From the NCBI GenBank assembly GCA_964036295.1, contig OZ038464.1, positions 248,001 to 312,000 on the forward strand: a stretch of DNA of 64,000 nt, in the 5' to 3' direction. Within the stretch, counting starts at the first letter, position 1, and each line of letters begins with the position of its first letter. Below are positions 46,665-58,318 of this stretch, one piece after another. Made by a program: the position numbers and the translations under genes. Source of the DNA: Plumapathes pennacea. Lineage: Eukaryota; Cnidaria; Anthozoa; Antipatharia; Myriopathidae. The notes beneath the pieces were generated by a model. The model saw only the letters and a program-made list of their open reading frames with translations, had not been told where the DNA came from and did no database searches.

Positions 46665-48439
46665 CTGTCTTTGTCGATTCACCGAAACAACCCTTTGCTG
46701 CACACATTGGTTTTGCAAGCTAGGGGCCTGTACAGTGGAATTATTACATTTTTGAGGCAACAAGGAGAGGCATGGGTGGGGAAGACGGAAATCTCGAGAC
46801 TTATTTTTGTCGGCAAATCCCACAAGCCTTCAGGTTAAACCAGTTTTGGTAGGTGGGGTGAGGGATCAGTTCACATGATGTTCCAAAGTGTTCTTCACAA
46901 TGGATCAGAAGTTCTGGGAAGCTCAATTGTTTCATTTAATCATTTGTTTCAATATGGTCACTTTATATTTTTCAGTCACTGAGCCTTGCATTAATATGTC
47001 TAAGATGTTGATCAGTGAAGAGCAGAAACGATGGTTGGTAGTTGGTATATCCTTACACAAAGTACTGGCTCCAAAACTGCGCAGTTATGTGGAAAATGGG
47101 TTGAAGAACCATTACACTACTCTTGATGGCGTGTATGGTCTAAAAAAACTCACATACTCCACAGTGCATTCCAATCCAGCTCTAAAGAACCTGAAGTTTG
47201 CCAATATCAACAGCAATGCATCAACACACGGCACCAGCAAGACAAGTCATACTAGTTATAACTATGCCATCAACAATCCCGTGGATCTGGCCAAACTTTA
47301 CCTCCCAGATTACCTGGCGTGTTTCAGTGGCTTTGATGACTCTCTGGACCTGAGTGCCATGCTGCGGCTGCTTGGTTTTTCTAGACCACCAATTTTCCCG
47401 ACCCCCTCCCCCCTGGTGCCCATTCAAGCTGCAGCTGATAATGTACGAGATGACGTTCGAAACAAATGGGGTCACTGTAACCTAAAAGAGTGGACACCAG
47501 GTTTCTATGACGACTGTTTTGTGACACTGGAGAAGTTGGTAGAAAGTCTGGGCTTAGGAGGAGGGGATGAAGCACAACTTAAAGATGAACTGAGGGACTG
47601 GCAATCAAAAGGTGAGTGAAGACAGTGATTGCCAAGGGGTTAAATTTTACCCTGGACACTACTGTACCACATAGACCTGAATTTCAACCACAACCTCAGC
47701 TGATCAACTGGATGTGAAAAACTCGGTGAACTAAAACTTCTATTTCATCTTTCAAGTCACCAGAGGGAGGGGCTGATCCGGACCGGTTGGCACTGGTTTA
47801 CGTAAATGGGTCAAATTTCTAAAATTTAGATTTTATCATCCGGAAAGAGCAGGAAACGGGGTTTTAGAGAACAAAGTCTCAAACTTTTTTCCAGGGCAGC
47901 ATGTCCCCAGACCCCTTGAGAAGCTTGCACCTTTGGCGTTCATACATTTGGAAACCAGCCAGATTTTCTCCTGGATCCGCCTCTGTACAGATTTGTTTGG
48001 TTTATGAAGAATATGTGCTTGCTCCACTTGCTCATGAATGCACTCTTTAAAGATGCTACAATAATTATTACAGTGGTATTACACAGTATAAATAAATTGG
48101 CATTTGATAGCTTGAGCAAAGCTGGCTGATGAAGTCATATTCTCCGGCAGTGACCTTGTTTCCAAGAACTAGGCCAATGTTAATTTATTTCTTACTTATT
48201 GTCAGTTTGAAAAAGTAAGAACTGAAGCACAATTCCTTGCTTGTATCCTTAGGGTGCGTCTTGTGTATGGGACACATTGTGGATGAAGATCTTCTTCAGC
48301 TGGTTCAACAAGAAGTGAAGAACCTCAGTCAGCAGTTCAAGAACCTGTACCAAGAGTTTCCAGACTTGAAAAACAAGTTAGAGGACACAATGAAGAAATT
48401 GAATCAAATGGAGGAGGAGGTCAAGAAGCTGAAAGAGGA

Positions 48440-48990
48440 GTCAAAGAAACAAGAAGAGAAAGTGAAGAATCTGGAAGAGGAGTCAAAGAAACAAGGAGAA
48501 AAAATGGAGAATCTGGAAGAGGAGTCGAAGAAACAAGGAGAGAAAGTAAAGAATCTGGAAGAGGAGTTGAAGAAACAAGAAAAGAAAGTGGAGAATTTGG
48601 AAGAGGAGTTGAAGAAACAAGGAAAAGAAATGAAGAATCTGGAAGAGGAGTCGAAGAAACAAGGAGAGAAAGTAGAGAATCTGGAGGAGTCAAAGTCACT
48701 CCTCCAGATTCTCTACTTTCTCTCCTTGTTTCTTCGACTCCTCTTCCAGATTCTTCATTTGTTTTCCTTGTTTCTTCAACTCCTCCTCCAAATTCTCCAC
48801 TTTCTTTTCTTGTTTCTTCAACTCCTCTTCCAGATTCTTTACTTTCTTTTCTTGTTTCTTCGACTCCTCTTCCAGATTCTCCATTTTTTCTCCTTGTTTC
48901 TTCGACTACTCTTCCAGATTCTTCACTTTCTCTCCTTGCTTTTTCAACTCCTCTTCTAGATTCTCCACTTTCTCTTCTTGTTTCTTTGAT
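48440..48990. repeat. Long hairpin made from the coiled-coil minisatellite (B1)
   Basis: The left arm is 48440-48690, the spacer 48691-48697 and the right arm 48698-48990. The right arm is the same length as in A1, but the left arm has lost one 42-bp unit. Confidence 0.85.
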
Positions 48991-51475
48991 AAATAAGGTT
49001 TGCTTAAAGATCCGCACAAGTTTCAAGACCTCAGGCGACTAATCAAACAACTTATACTCAAGAAAAGGGAGGATCACGCCCATAAGCTCAGAGAATCTCT
49101 TACTGAATCTCCAAAACGCTTCTGGTCCTTTGTGAAGTCCGCCACAAAAGAAAAAGTATCTGCCAACTTCCTTCGAGACGGCCAGGCATTCATTACCAAC
49201 AGTAGCTTAAAGGCCAATATTCTGAACAGCTTCTTCCATTCAGTGTTCAGCCCTGCTGCGCCGGCTTCGCCAGCTGTTCCCCCTCCTCAAACTTCAGGTG
49301 ACGCAATCACTTCCATCCAGCTATCGGTTTCTGAAGTGGCTAACGTTTTGAAAAACCTTGACCCCAGAAAAGCCTGGGGACCTGACGGTTATTCCTGGGA
49401 TGCTTCTAAAGACCACAGCTAGGAAGATTGCTCCTTCCCTCTGCCGTCTGTTCAACATGTCGCTTTCCTTGGGCTCGGTCCCTGCTAGTTGGAAATGTGC
49501 TAACCTTACCCCAGTGTTTAAAAAGGACGACCCTTCCCTTGCAAAAAACTACAGGCCTATCTCACTGTTATGTATTATATCGAAGGCTCTAGAACGTTGT
49601 GTGTACAACCACTGCTGTCCTCATCTGACTCCCTCTTTTTACGATCTTCAGAACGGCTTTCTAAAGGGCAGATCCACTGTGACGCAACTTTTAGAGGTTT
49701 ATCTTGACATCCTTAACTCCATAGCTAGTGGGGAAGAAATTGATGCTATTCATCTTGATCTATAAAAGGCATTTGACAATGTCCCTCGTCATCTGCTTCT
49801 GACCAAGCTCGAGCGTTTTGGCATTTCAGGCTCATTATTTTAAATGGTTAAGGAGCTACCTGTCTGACGGATACCAACGCGTTGTCCTAGATGGCGCCAT
49901 CTCAGATTGGCTCCCTGTGACCTCTTGGGTCCCCCAAGGATCTATTCTCGGACCGCTACTCTTTCTTGTCTACGCAAACGACATGCCAAGTTATCTCCAA
50001 GCGGGCTCAACGATCGCCCTCTTCGCTGACGACTCGAAGCTCTTCAGACCTATTGTCTCTGTTGCTTCTCAGCGCTCTCTCCAGCTTGATCTCGACTGTC
50101 TTCAACGCTGGAGTGTAGATTGGAACATGGCTTTTAACGTGTTAAAGTGCAAGGTCTTGCGTATGTCCAGACAAAAATCTGTCAGTGCGGTTCACGATTA
50201 TGACTACTACCTTCATCCATACCACCGATCTTGGGGTCACTGTGTCGAGCGACTCAACGTGGACGAAACGTCGTAGACATGTGCACTAAATAAATAAATA
50301 CCTTGGCTTGATAAAGCGCGTCTGCGGTAGGGCCATATCAGATACTGCCACAAGGAAACTCTTATACTGCGCTCTGGTTAGACCTCGACTTGAGTATGCC
50401 TCCAACGTGTGGTCACCTTATACAGCAAAACATCGTCGTCTCAGAAAACGTGCAACGCAGAGCCACCAAGTTTATCTTATCTTAAAGTACCCTCCTAGCG
50501 AGACTTCATATACAGCCAGGATTTCTGCTTTAGACCAGCTTCCTCTTGAATACAGACGGGAAATCAGTGAGTGACCTGATACTTCTATTCAAACATAGGA
50601 CCGGTTTGATTGATGCAGTTTTCAACAACTACCTTGTACCCGTCTGCCACCGCTATAATACCCGTCAATTTGGCCAGAACAACTACCGCGCTTTAACCTG
50701 TCACAAACAGAACTTTTTCAAATTTTCTTTTTTTCCTAGATCTATTAATCTGTGGAATAATCTGCCTCAAAACCTCAAATGTGCTTCCAGTATATCACAG
50801 TTCAGGAACAAACTATATGAGGGCCTGGATGGGGTTTACTGTTAAGTGTTATGGCCTGAATTTTTTACTGTTAAGTGTTATGAAGCCAAAAAAATTAATG
50901 TTAAGTGTTATGTAGAAAAAAGTAAAGTTAAGTGTTACAAGACTAGATATGAAGTAAAAAAAAAACAATAGGGCCAAGATGGGGTTTACTGTTAAGTGTT
51001 CTGGGCTTGGATTTTTTTTACTGTTAAGTGTTATGCAGACCGCCCCCCCCCCCCCCCCCCCCCCCCCTCTAGGCCCTCCTTTTTGCTTTCCATAAAGAAA
51101 AACCGGCCCGTTTACCAGCCGCCATGGATTTTGTTGCAAAGCCGTTAAGCCATAATATATTTTTTGTAATGTAAATACTATTTCTTTTATTGAATTGTGT
51201 ACTTTTTGATAAGACATTCATTGTATTCAAAGATGTAGTTTTAGACTTTCGCCATATATAAATATGTAATTTTAATCTCTTAGTCTACAGTTTATAGTCA
51301 GTAGTTTAATATTTTTATTATATCTTAGATTTCTCGTTTTAGATAGATTTTTATCTCTAAGTTTCCTGAGTCGAAAGTCAATTGGGACGCAAGTCCTGTT
51401 TCTTCCTCCTGTCATTACACTCTATTGTTTTGTATTTATTTAGTGTGTGTATGACGAATTTAATAGACTTTAAAA
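48991..51475 (+). mobile_element. 5'-truncated CR1/jockey-like LINE in the B1 coiled-coil exon
   Basis: Same insertion as 4800-7610. Reverse transcriptase blocks are spread over three frames (49000-49422, 49358-49765, 49818-50276), with a stop in the SKAF-like block near 49762 and FADD near 50025. The C-terminal part is at about 50546-50845. No MITE is inserted. A C-run at about 51043-51066 lies in the 3' region. Confidence 0.8.
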
Positions 51476-52963
51476 GGAGAGAAAGTAGAGAATCTGAAGG
51501 AGGAGCCGAAGAAACAAGGCGAGAAAGTGAAGAATCTGGAGGAGGAGTCGAAGAAGCAAGGATGGCAGGAGCTGTGACACACGAGACGAAAGTTGGGGAA
51601 GGTGAGTTGACAGCACGAACCCTATTCTAGGTCATGTACATGGTGCATAGTGCCCGTTGGGGGAGGGGGGTGAATAGGTCGACGGATTGACAGATTTAGC
51701 CCTAAAATGCGCGGATTTCAGATTTTGTAGATATAGTCCACCGATTCGCGGACTTTCAAAGCACAGCAGATCATGGATTTATTAAATTTTTGCGCGGACT
51801 TCGTATTTTCCTCTTTCAGAGCATGGACCCTGGACTTTATAATGTTCTATAATCACTTTCGGGTGTAGATCAGCGGATTTGATAAAAACGTTGGCGCGGA
51901 TATGTTCTATTTACGTCCAGCCCACCCCTGTCCCCCTAAGTTTTGTCCAATTTTCACGCTTAGCCTTTTTCACCTTTCCCTGGCAGAGCCGCCTCTTCAG
52001 ACGCAAATTATGAATGAGTACGAAAAGCGACATTCATGGATTAACCCCTTCCCGTGGCTGGAACACTTTCAGCTGGCCCTAAAAGACTTGTTTACAAGAT
52101 TGAAGATTGTACCCATGAAGAAAGGAAGGTATGCTCCTCCTGATAAAACGGTCGGCATATCTAAGGTATTTGAACCTCACGAACATTGTGAACATCCAAA
52201 AAAAAGTGCTGGTCGAGGCCGACCCAGGCATGGGAAAGACAACTTTCTCTGAAAAACGTTGCCTTGACTGGGCCACGAGAGAAAACATGCAGCCATTTCC
52301 CCTTCTTCCTCTCGTTATTTTTCTGAAGTGTCGTGACTTAATATCTGATAACATCATAGACGCACTGCATGTGGATCAGCTGCTCCCGAGAGATGTGCCA
52401 AAGAAGGACAAGTCCGCGCTGCTTAAGTATGTACAAGAAAATCAATCCGATATCCTTCTTGTTGTCGATGGCTTTGACGAGCTTCGTAAAGAAGTTGATC
52501 TATCCGAGGCAAAGGAAGATCCTGTCCCAAATTTACCTTCTGGTCACCACTCGACATGAAGCTGGAATCCGCATACGACAGTACTTTGATTCTCTTTTCG
52601 AGATCACACCATCAGCGACGACAAAGCATACATCAGAAAGTATTTTAAATTTATCGAGGAAGAAGAGAAAGGCGAGCCCCTCCTTCAGAAAATCGATGAA
52701 ACATTCCACAATGACGGAAGAGCTAAAAGCGAAGGTGCTGCCGACTGGAAAGAATTGCTGTCCAACCCTCTGAGAACCTCCCTTCTCTGTGCCGTTTCCG
52801 AAGATTGTTGCGGCGAACTTCCCGCACGCCGTACGCAGTTGTAAACCGAGATGAGCGAGTGTATTTTGAGGATACACTTCAAGAAAGAATGTCCAGAAGC
52901 AGAGCTACCAGACGACCCTATACAGCACTACAGAGAAGATCTGCTTACACTCGGTAATTAAGT

Positions 52964-54520
52964 TAGTTTATATAGGAGTTAAGGAAGGCCAACTGTGTGA
53001 AACATTTAGAAAAACGGACGACATTAGAGTGTTTGTATTTGAAGGGTAACCCCCCCTCACTGGCGACTAAACAGAACTGAGAAGTTTAACGCGTCGAAAT
53101 AAACGGCTGCGCAGTTACACTGATAGAGAATGGATTAACACAGAGTGCGAAGAGGGTGAAGGGTTTGATCTTAGACTTTGGCTTAGCCAAAGATATGAAA
53201 CGGCATACGGCGGGTTCTTCTTAAGTCACTATGGTAATCCAGATGCTCACTTCTAGAACATTTATTTGCAGTCGTGAATTTCATGTCATTCGCGTTAACT
53301 ATAATTTGTTTAAATCAAAATGGGACCCGTTTCACACGTCGGGCTTCTCATGAGCCGAACTTAATGCAAATGAACAAAATCCATGGTTTGAGCTTTGCTC
53401 ATGAAAAGTTCGACGTTTGAAACAGGTCTAAAATAAAGTAAAGTATCTTTATTTATACACGGTAAGTAATTCAGCAGAGCTGGTGGGGCCGTGTTTTAAA
53501 CTCAACATAAATCTGTTAAAAATCCCAACTGGTCGAAGGCTAACCAGTTGGCTATTTACATAGTGTGGCCAAGGATTTCAACGAGGGGCTACCGTGTAAC
53601 AAATTCAGTTAGTGCTCAGAGCGGGACTTGAAATTACCTGGGATCTCCGGATTTCAAGTCCGGCGCCCTAACCACTCGGCCACGCTGTCTAACTCACTTG
53701 TGGGCAGGGTAGTGGTCTGATTTATTTTTACGTGAATATTGGAAAACGCCAGGAACTATGTGATAATTGAACCGATCTCAGTGCCAAAACGAAAATCATT
53801 TGAATTGTGGGACGGGAAAAAGCGCTTGTAAATGTATAGGTCTGCTTTTATCCGAGTTTTTTTTTTTTTAGGTAAAAGCGTCTCTTCTCAAATTGTATCG
53901 GCCTGATCTCCACAGTTCAGAGGATTTTTTATGGATAATTTTATTAACTGTAGTAAAATTGTATTTCAAGTCGATTCACTGAATGTACGCGTCGATGACG
54001 CTTGTGCGAATGAATATACTGACTCTGATGTGAATTAAATGCAGTTTTTGTGTCGACCTCTCTATTAACTGACTGTGTTGAGGCGTGAGTGTCAACGCGC
54101 TTGTTAAGAACCACACTGAAACTGTGTTGACTGGTTTATTGTATTTATCCAGCGTGGCCACAGGCGGCCCAAGCTCGGTGACGCAATGTTGCGCAACTCA
54201 AGATTATAAGGAAATGTATGGGAATTTTAACGATCCACCGAAAATCATAGAATTTGATAATGAAAATCATAGAATTTGATAATGAAACTCAAATAACCGT
54301 TCGCTACCTGTTCAATACCTTGTATCAATTTAAAGCCGCTGCGGCCAGTATTAGTGGTAGAAATTCCTGCTCGAGAGAAATATTTATAAACAACGCGAAA
54401 TACGAAACCAAAACAAGACGAATCGACGACTGAATAGCAGAATACTAACAAAAATTCCTGAGGAATCCGTACAAAGGATCCAAACTGTAAACAGTGGCAA
54501 AACTTTTGCCTTTGATCATT
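52964..54520. other. Intergenic sequence between B1 and B2
   Basis: It aligns with 9153-10420 and has no supported gene. It contains a SINE (53432-53686) that splits the short palindromic element seen at 9530-9634. Confidence 0.55.
53432..53686 (-). mobile_element. tRNA-Ser(UGA)-derived SINE
   Basis: On the - strand the head reads GACAGCGTGGCCGAGTGG (A box), then an anticodon arm with loop CTTGAAA (anticodon TGA) and a weaker B-box region TTTCAAGTCC. The body and an AAATAAAG-type tail follow. GTCTAA stands on both sides (53426-53431 and 53687-53692), and the A copy at about 9631-9636 has it once. It is not a working tRNA: the T arm is degraded and a long tail follows. Confidence 0.8.
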
Positions 54521-54524
54521 CTTA

Positions 54525-54887
54525 AGACAAACAAGAGATCACCTGCCATTTTCTCCATACTAAACTACATACAGCTGACGATGTATTGAAGGGATAAGTT
54601 TTATTCTGATCAGTGATGGTTTTGTGGCTAAGGCCTCCAATGGTTATTTGTGCAATCATGCAGTTTCTGCTCTTGTGGCCACTGAAGTGAAATATGCGCT
54701 GTTTACGTTTTCGCTGTGTTCCTTCTCTGAAAGAACAGGAAAAACAGATTTCAAAGAAACAAATTTGAGATTAAAGAATGATCGTATGTTTTGGCAAAGA
54801 TATATCAGATTTTCAAGGCGTGAAACGGAATGTGCTTCTGACATCTGCCTGTCAAAACATCGCGTGATCCTTAATCGATATCGCGTG

Positions 54888-54920
<33 letters not shown>

Positions 54921-55087
54921 GTCTGATGTCACTGGATGTAGTCACGTGATTGGCCTCAGGCCAGCAACGCGACACCGAACGCCCTCAAGGGCTTTGTCGA
55001 GAACGTTTTCTCTTTCGAAATGTGTGGGAACCGAAGCAGTTGCGCAGCTTCTTTTTAGGGAAAGTTTGTACTTTACAGCCAAGACAG
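54525..55087 (+). promoter_or_regulatory. Promoter block of locus B2, core deleted
   Basis: It aligns with 10430-11140, but the stretch that holds the TATA-like site in A2 (about 10830-10980) is replaced by (AATC)8 at 54888-54920. The E-box (54943-54948) and the exon 1 donor (55087/55088) remain. Transcription from the usual start is doubtful. Confidence 0.55.
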
Positions 55088-55710
55088 GTAAGAAAGTGCT
55101 CCTCTTTCAGTCGACGTCTTGTAACCCTTGTAGTTTAAGAGACGGCCGATGTTCGAGTCAGAATTTTCGCAGTTCGCTTGCTGGTGTGTAATTTCATCTG
55201 CGTTGAAAATGCTTTTGTTCGCGTGAAATACAAAACCAAATGTTAGATATTGTAGAGTAGGTCAAGTAAAACAACTTGGCAAAAATTTTAAACCAGAGTA
55301 TTTTCATCACCGAGGTACTGGCGAAGGAATATTCGGTAAATTAGAACTTAGTATGCGTCCGCCATGTTGGTGTACATGGCGGCCAAACAAACGCAACGTC
55401 AGAAGTTTTAGAAATACAGAAAATATTACTACTTTTTCGCTTCAAAGACTCGTGAGAATTCAGATTTAAAGCTTACAATGTACAAAAGTAGACTGATAGA
55501 TTTAAAATATTGCTTTTTTTGCCATTTGAAGAGCGTGCTCAGTCAAGCAATCAATGCAGTGCATAGACACGAAACTTTGAATGAAGATTAACGTTCCAAA
55601 CATGAAGGATATGCTTAAACAACGGCTTTGTAGGAGAAGCGATTTAGAGTTTAGGATTTTGACGTTCGTCGTTTATTTTAATCATCATTTATTAATATTT
55701 ATTTAGTTAT

Positions 55711-57265
55711 TGCTGCCGACGATAGGAGGCAGCGACACTAATTCTGCTTTGTGACTCAACTCATGGATGTCGGTCTGGATGATCAGTCATGTGACAACTG
55801 ACGTTGCTGTTTGTGACTCGACTCACGGATGTCGGTCTGGATGATCAGTCATGTGACAACTGACGTTGCTGTTTGTGACTCAACTCATGGATGTCGGTCT
55901 GGATGATCAGTCATGTGACAACTGATGGCCAATTGAATGCAGACATAATGCTCAGGGGACCGTGAGAGTGTTTTTCTCCGACGTCATTCGAAAGTCGAAG
56001 CAAGGAATTTTTGAGTGTTCCTTCGTTGTAACGAATCGAGTATTGAAGTGAAACATCGCCTGATCTTCCTGATGATCTCTGCCAAACAACAACACGTTAA
56101 ACACGTTACATTTGCGATGTACCGGCTACAAACGGTATGTCTTTCGTGTCGATGCATGTGCCCCTCAATGTTTATCTGTTTCATCATTTGGCTTTATACA
56201 TTTGCATGTGAGTAAAAAATAAATAAACTGCACTCTGACTTGAGATAACAATTTTTGTCGTTAACGCTCGTTTCTTCGCTGTTGACTTGATACCGCGTTG
56301 CGTTACTCACGATTAAATACATGTTGCGAGGGTCAATCACGGGCATTCAGTGCTGGCAATCCATTTCTTGTGCAAAATTCAAAGCAGTATGGACACATGT
56401 ATTTTGTGTGGAACCTCCTCAAAATAGCTGGCGACTTATGAACAGATTTTGGCAGATTTGAATTCTGAAAGAGCCTTCGACCGTTGAAGACAAAAGGAGA
56501 GATGTCATGTTGTTTGGCGTACAATGGCGGAGGTACGAACGCGGATTCTTGTAAGCTTCTGATCTGTCCAAGACAGTATGTTTCTTCGTTGTGTTTACCA
56601 GAGATGGATTTGTGGAGTTATTCGTCTTGATAGTGACCGCGAAACGAATACGTAGGGAAGAAACATTCAATTTCTTCGTGAAACTGACTTTGTTTATCAC
56701 CACATGGCGATGTACTTCGCACAATTTCCAGTCCGCTTGCTAATTTTGCTTTTATTTTGTCTGCAGATTTATTAGATTTGCTTTAATGAGATCGATCTGT
56801 GAATTTAGAATATCAGTCTGAAGTTTAAAACCATTTCACTTAAGTTTTGTATAGATAAATTCGCTGTTCGGACTCTTTGGATGGACGAACGCTGCGAACA
56901 AAATATTTCATTCAGTGATTTATAATTTCAGGTTTTATTGCCTTTTGAATTATCTTTTGTCCTTTTTATTATATGTTTTGGTCATGTATTCTAGTTTCAA
57001 ATAAATTTTAATTAGGAATGGTATCTCACTTCTGTAATTACTGCGCATTTGGTTTATTTTTGCGAGTCGCGTTGCGTTATCATTCCCGTACAACTTCCCA
57101 TGAAGGAATTTGAAGGTAGCTGCGCGCGTTATTTCTCCAGGAGTGAATGGGTTAATAGATTTAGTTACAGTTGTAAACAAGAAAGAAACTTTTTTGCTTC
57201 CGTGTTCTGACTTGTTTTAATCAGCTAGGGTAAGCCTCGGCAGCATTCACCTGACCTTTGGTTAC
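55711..57265. mobile_element. 1.55-kb insertion in the first intron of B2
   Basis: A2 reads straight through from TTTAGTTAT to ATAATAAAATT (near 11780-11800); B2 has about 1.55 kb between these words. It starts TGCTGCCGA, and TCGGCAGCA occurs near 57237-57245, so the ends may be short inverted repeats, although about 20 bases follow. It holds a 62-bp tandem repeat. No coding frame is convincing. Confidence 0.5.
55748..55926. repeat. 62-bp tandem repeat, nearly three copies
   Basis: Copies start at 55748, 55810 and 55872, each beginning TTTGTGACTC and containing GATGATCAGTCATGTGACA. They differ at only a few bases, so the array is young. Confidence 0.85.
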
Positions 57266-57483
57266 TTCTAGTATTATAATAAAATTATTATTTTCTTGTG
57301 TTGCACAACCGGTGTTTCACACGTTCTCCGCCTTAATCGTTAGCTTTTTATTTTTCGTGTCACCTCATTACTTGTCTCACTGATTAGCGGGTAAATAATT
57401 GGGAATTTTGATTACTTAATCAAAAGTACGGTTGTTAAAGTCCTTCACTGAATCGATACCTTAATGCGTTTTATTTCTTGCAG

Positions 57484-57562
57484 GGTTTTGATGTGAACTG
57501 ACAAGTCATCGCTTTTTTTCACGTAGCTGTTCAGCAGCGCCTTCAGCTTTCACTCTTTTGAG
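57484..57562 (+). other. Second non-coding 5' exon of locus B2
   Basis: Same exon as in A2, with a TTGCAG acceptor and GAG/GTGAGT donor. The intron that follows (57563-58295) matches A2 closely. Confidence 0.55.
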
Positions 57563-58318
57563 GTGAGTGTCTGCTGTTGTGTAGCTTAATGCGAATACGG
57601 CCGTCTCTTCGACATTTGTGTCTTTGTTTACGGATGCACTGGAACAACCATTTGCGACACACATTGGTTTTGTGAGCCAGGGGCCTGTATAATGGAATAA
57701 TTAAATTTTTGAGGCAAGAGGCATGGGTGGGTAAGACGGAAATTTCAAGACTTGTTTTTGTTGGCAATTATCTCACAAATTAGCCTTCGGGTTCATCCTA
57801 CCCTGCTAGCAGAGCCTCCAGGTAAATGTCAAGATTCGGCCAACATCCTCAACTTCCTTTGTTGAGCATGCGTGAGCTCTTCTTCCATGGATGAGTCAAA
57901 CCAGTTTCTTTGTTTCAATAAACCGGTCAGACAAGTCGGGGCTGCCTTGCATGTGCAGTTCGGTAAACTGCAGACTGTTTTTGTGCTGACAGTGTTCTTT
58001 GAAATGAGGCTTTGACAGGCTTGGTCACATAGGGCTTGCCCATGCTCAATAGAGAATGTGGATCTCATTGGCAGAGGCTTCTTTTTTATTTCCAGTGTAG
58101 AGAAAGTGAAGGAGGTTCTGCCTCAGGGTAGATTTAACCAGTTTACGCTGGGTACAACTGCATATCCTCTTCCAGGGTGGTGGAGTGGGGTGTGGGGTCA
58201 GTTTATATTGTTTCAGAAATTGTTCTTCACAATGGATCAAATGTTCTGAGGAGCTCATTTTTCTGTTTCAATATGGTTACTTTGTATTTTTTCAGTAACT
58301 GAGAAGCCTCACACTAAG

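Larger units (their letters stand above)
46996..52963 (+). pseudogene. NLR locus B1: HEPN - coiled coil - NACHT, broken
   Basis: It mirrors A1. The HEPN exon (46976-47611, ATG at 46996) is open and differs from A1 at only a few residues clustered near residue 50. The coiled-coil exon starts at 48253, runs into the same hairpin and LINE, and its remainder is at 51476-51598. The NACHT exon (from 51987) retains the P-loop but has an extra A near 52200 that shifts the frame, a deletion near 52508 and a stop near 52842. It ends near 52963 without winged-helix or LRR parts. Breaks shared with A1 (LINE, missing 3' end) predate the duplication; the point lesions are private. Confidence 0.8.

Noticed and set aside
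53600-53690. Functional tRNA-Ser gene
   Set aside because: The T arm is degenerate, the acceptor stem does not pair properly, and a SINE body and tail follow with a target duplication.
56419-56724. 101-codon - strand frame in the B2 insertion
   Set aside because: No domain, no second copy, and no splice or promoter context.
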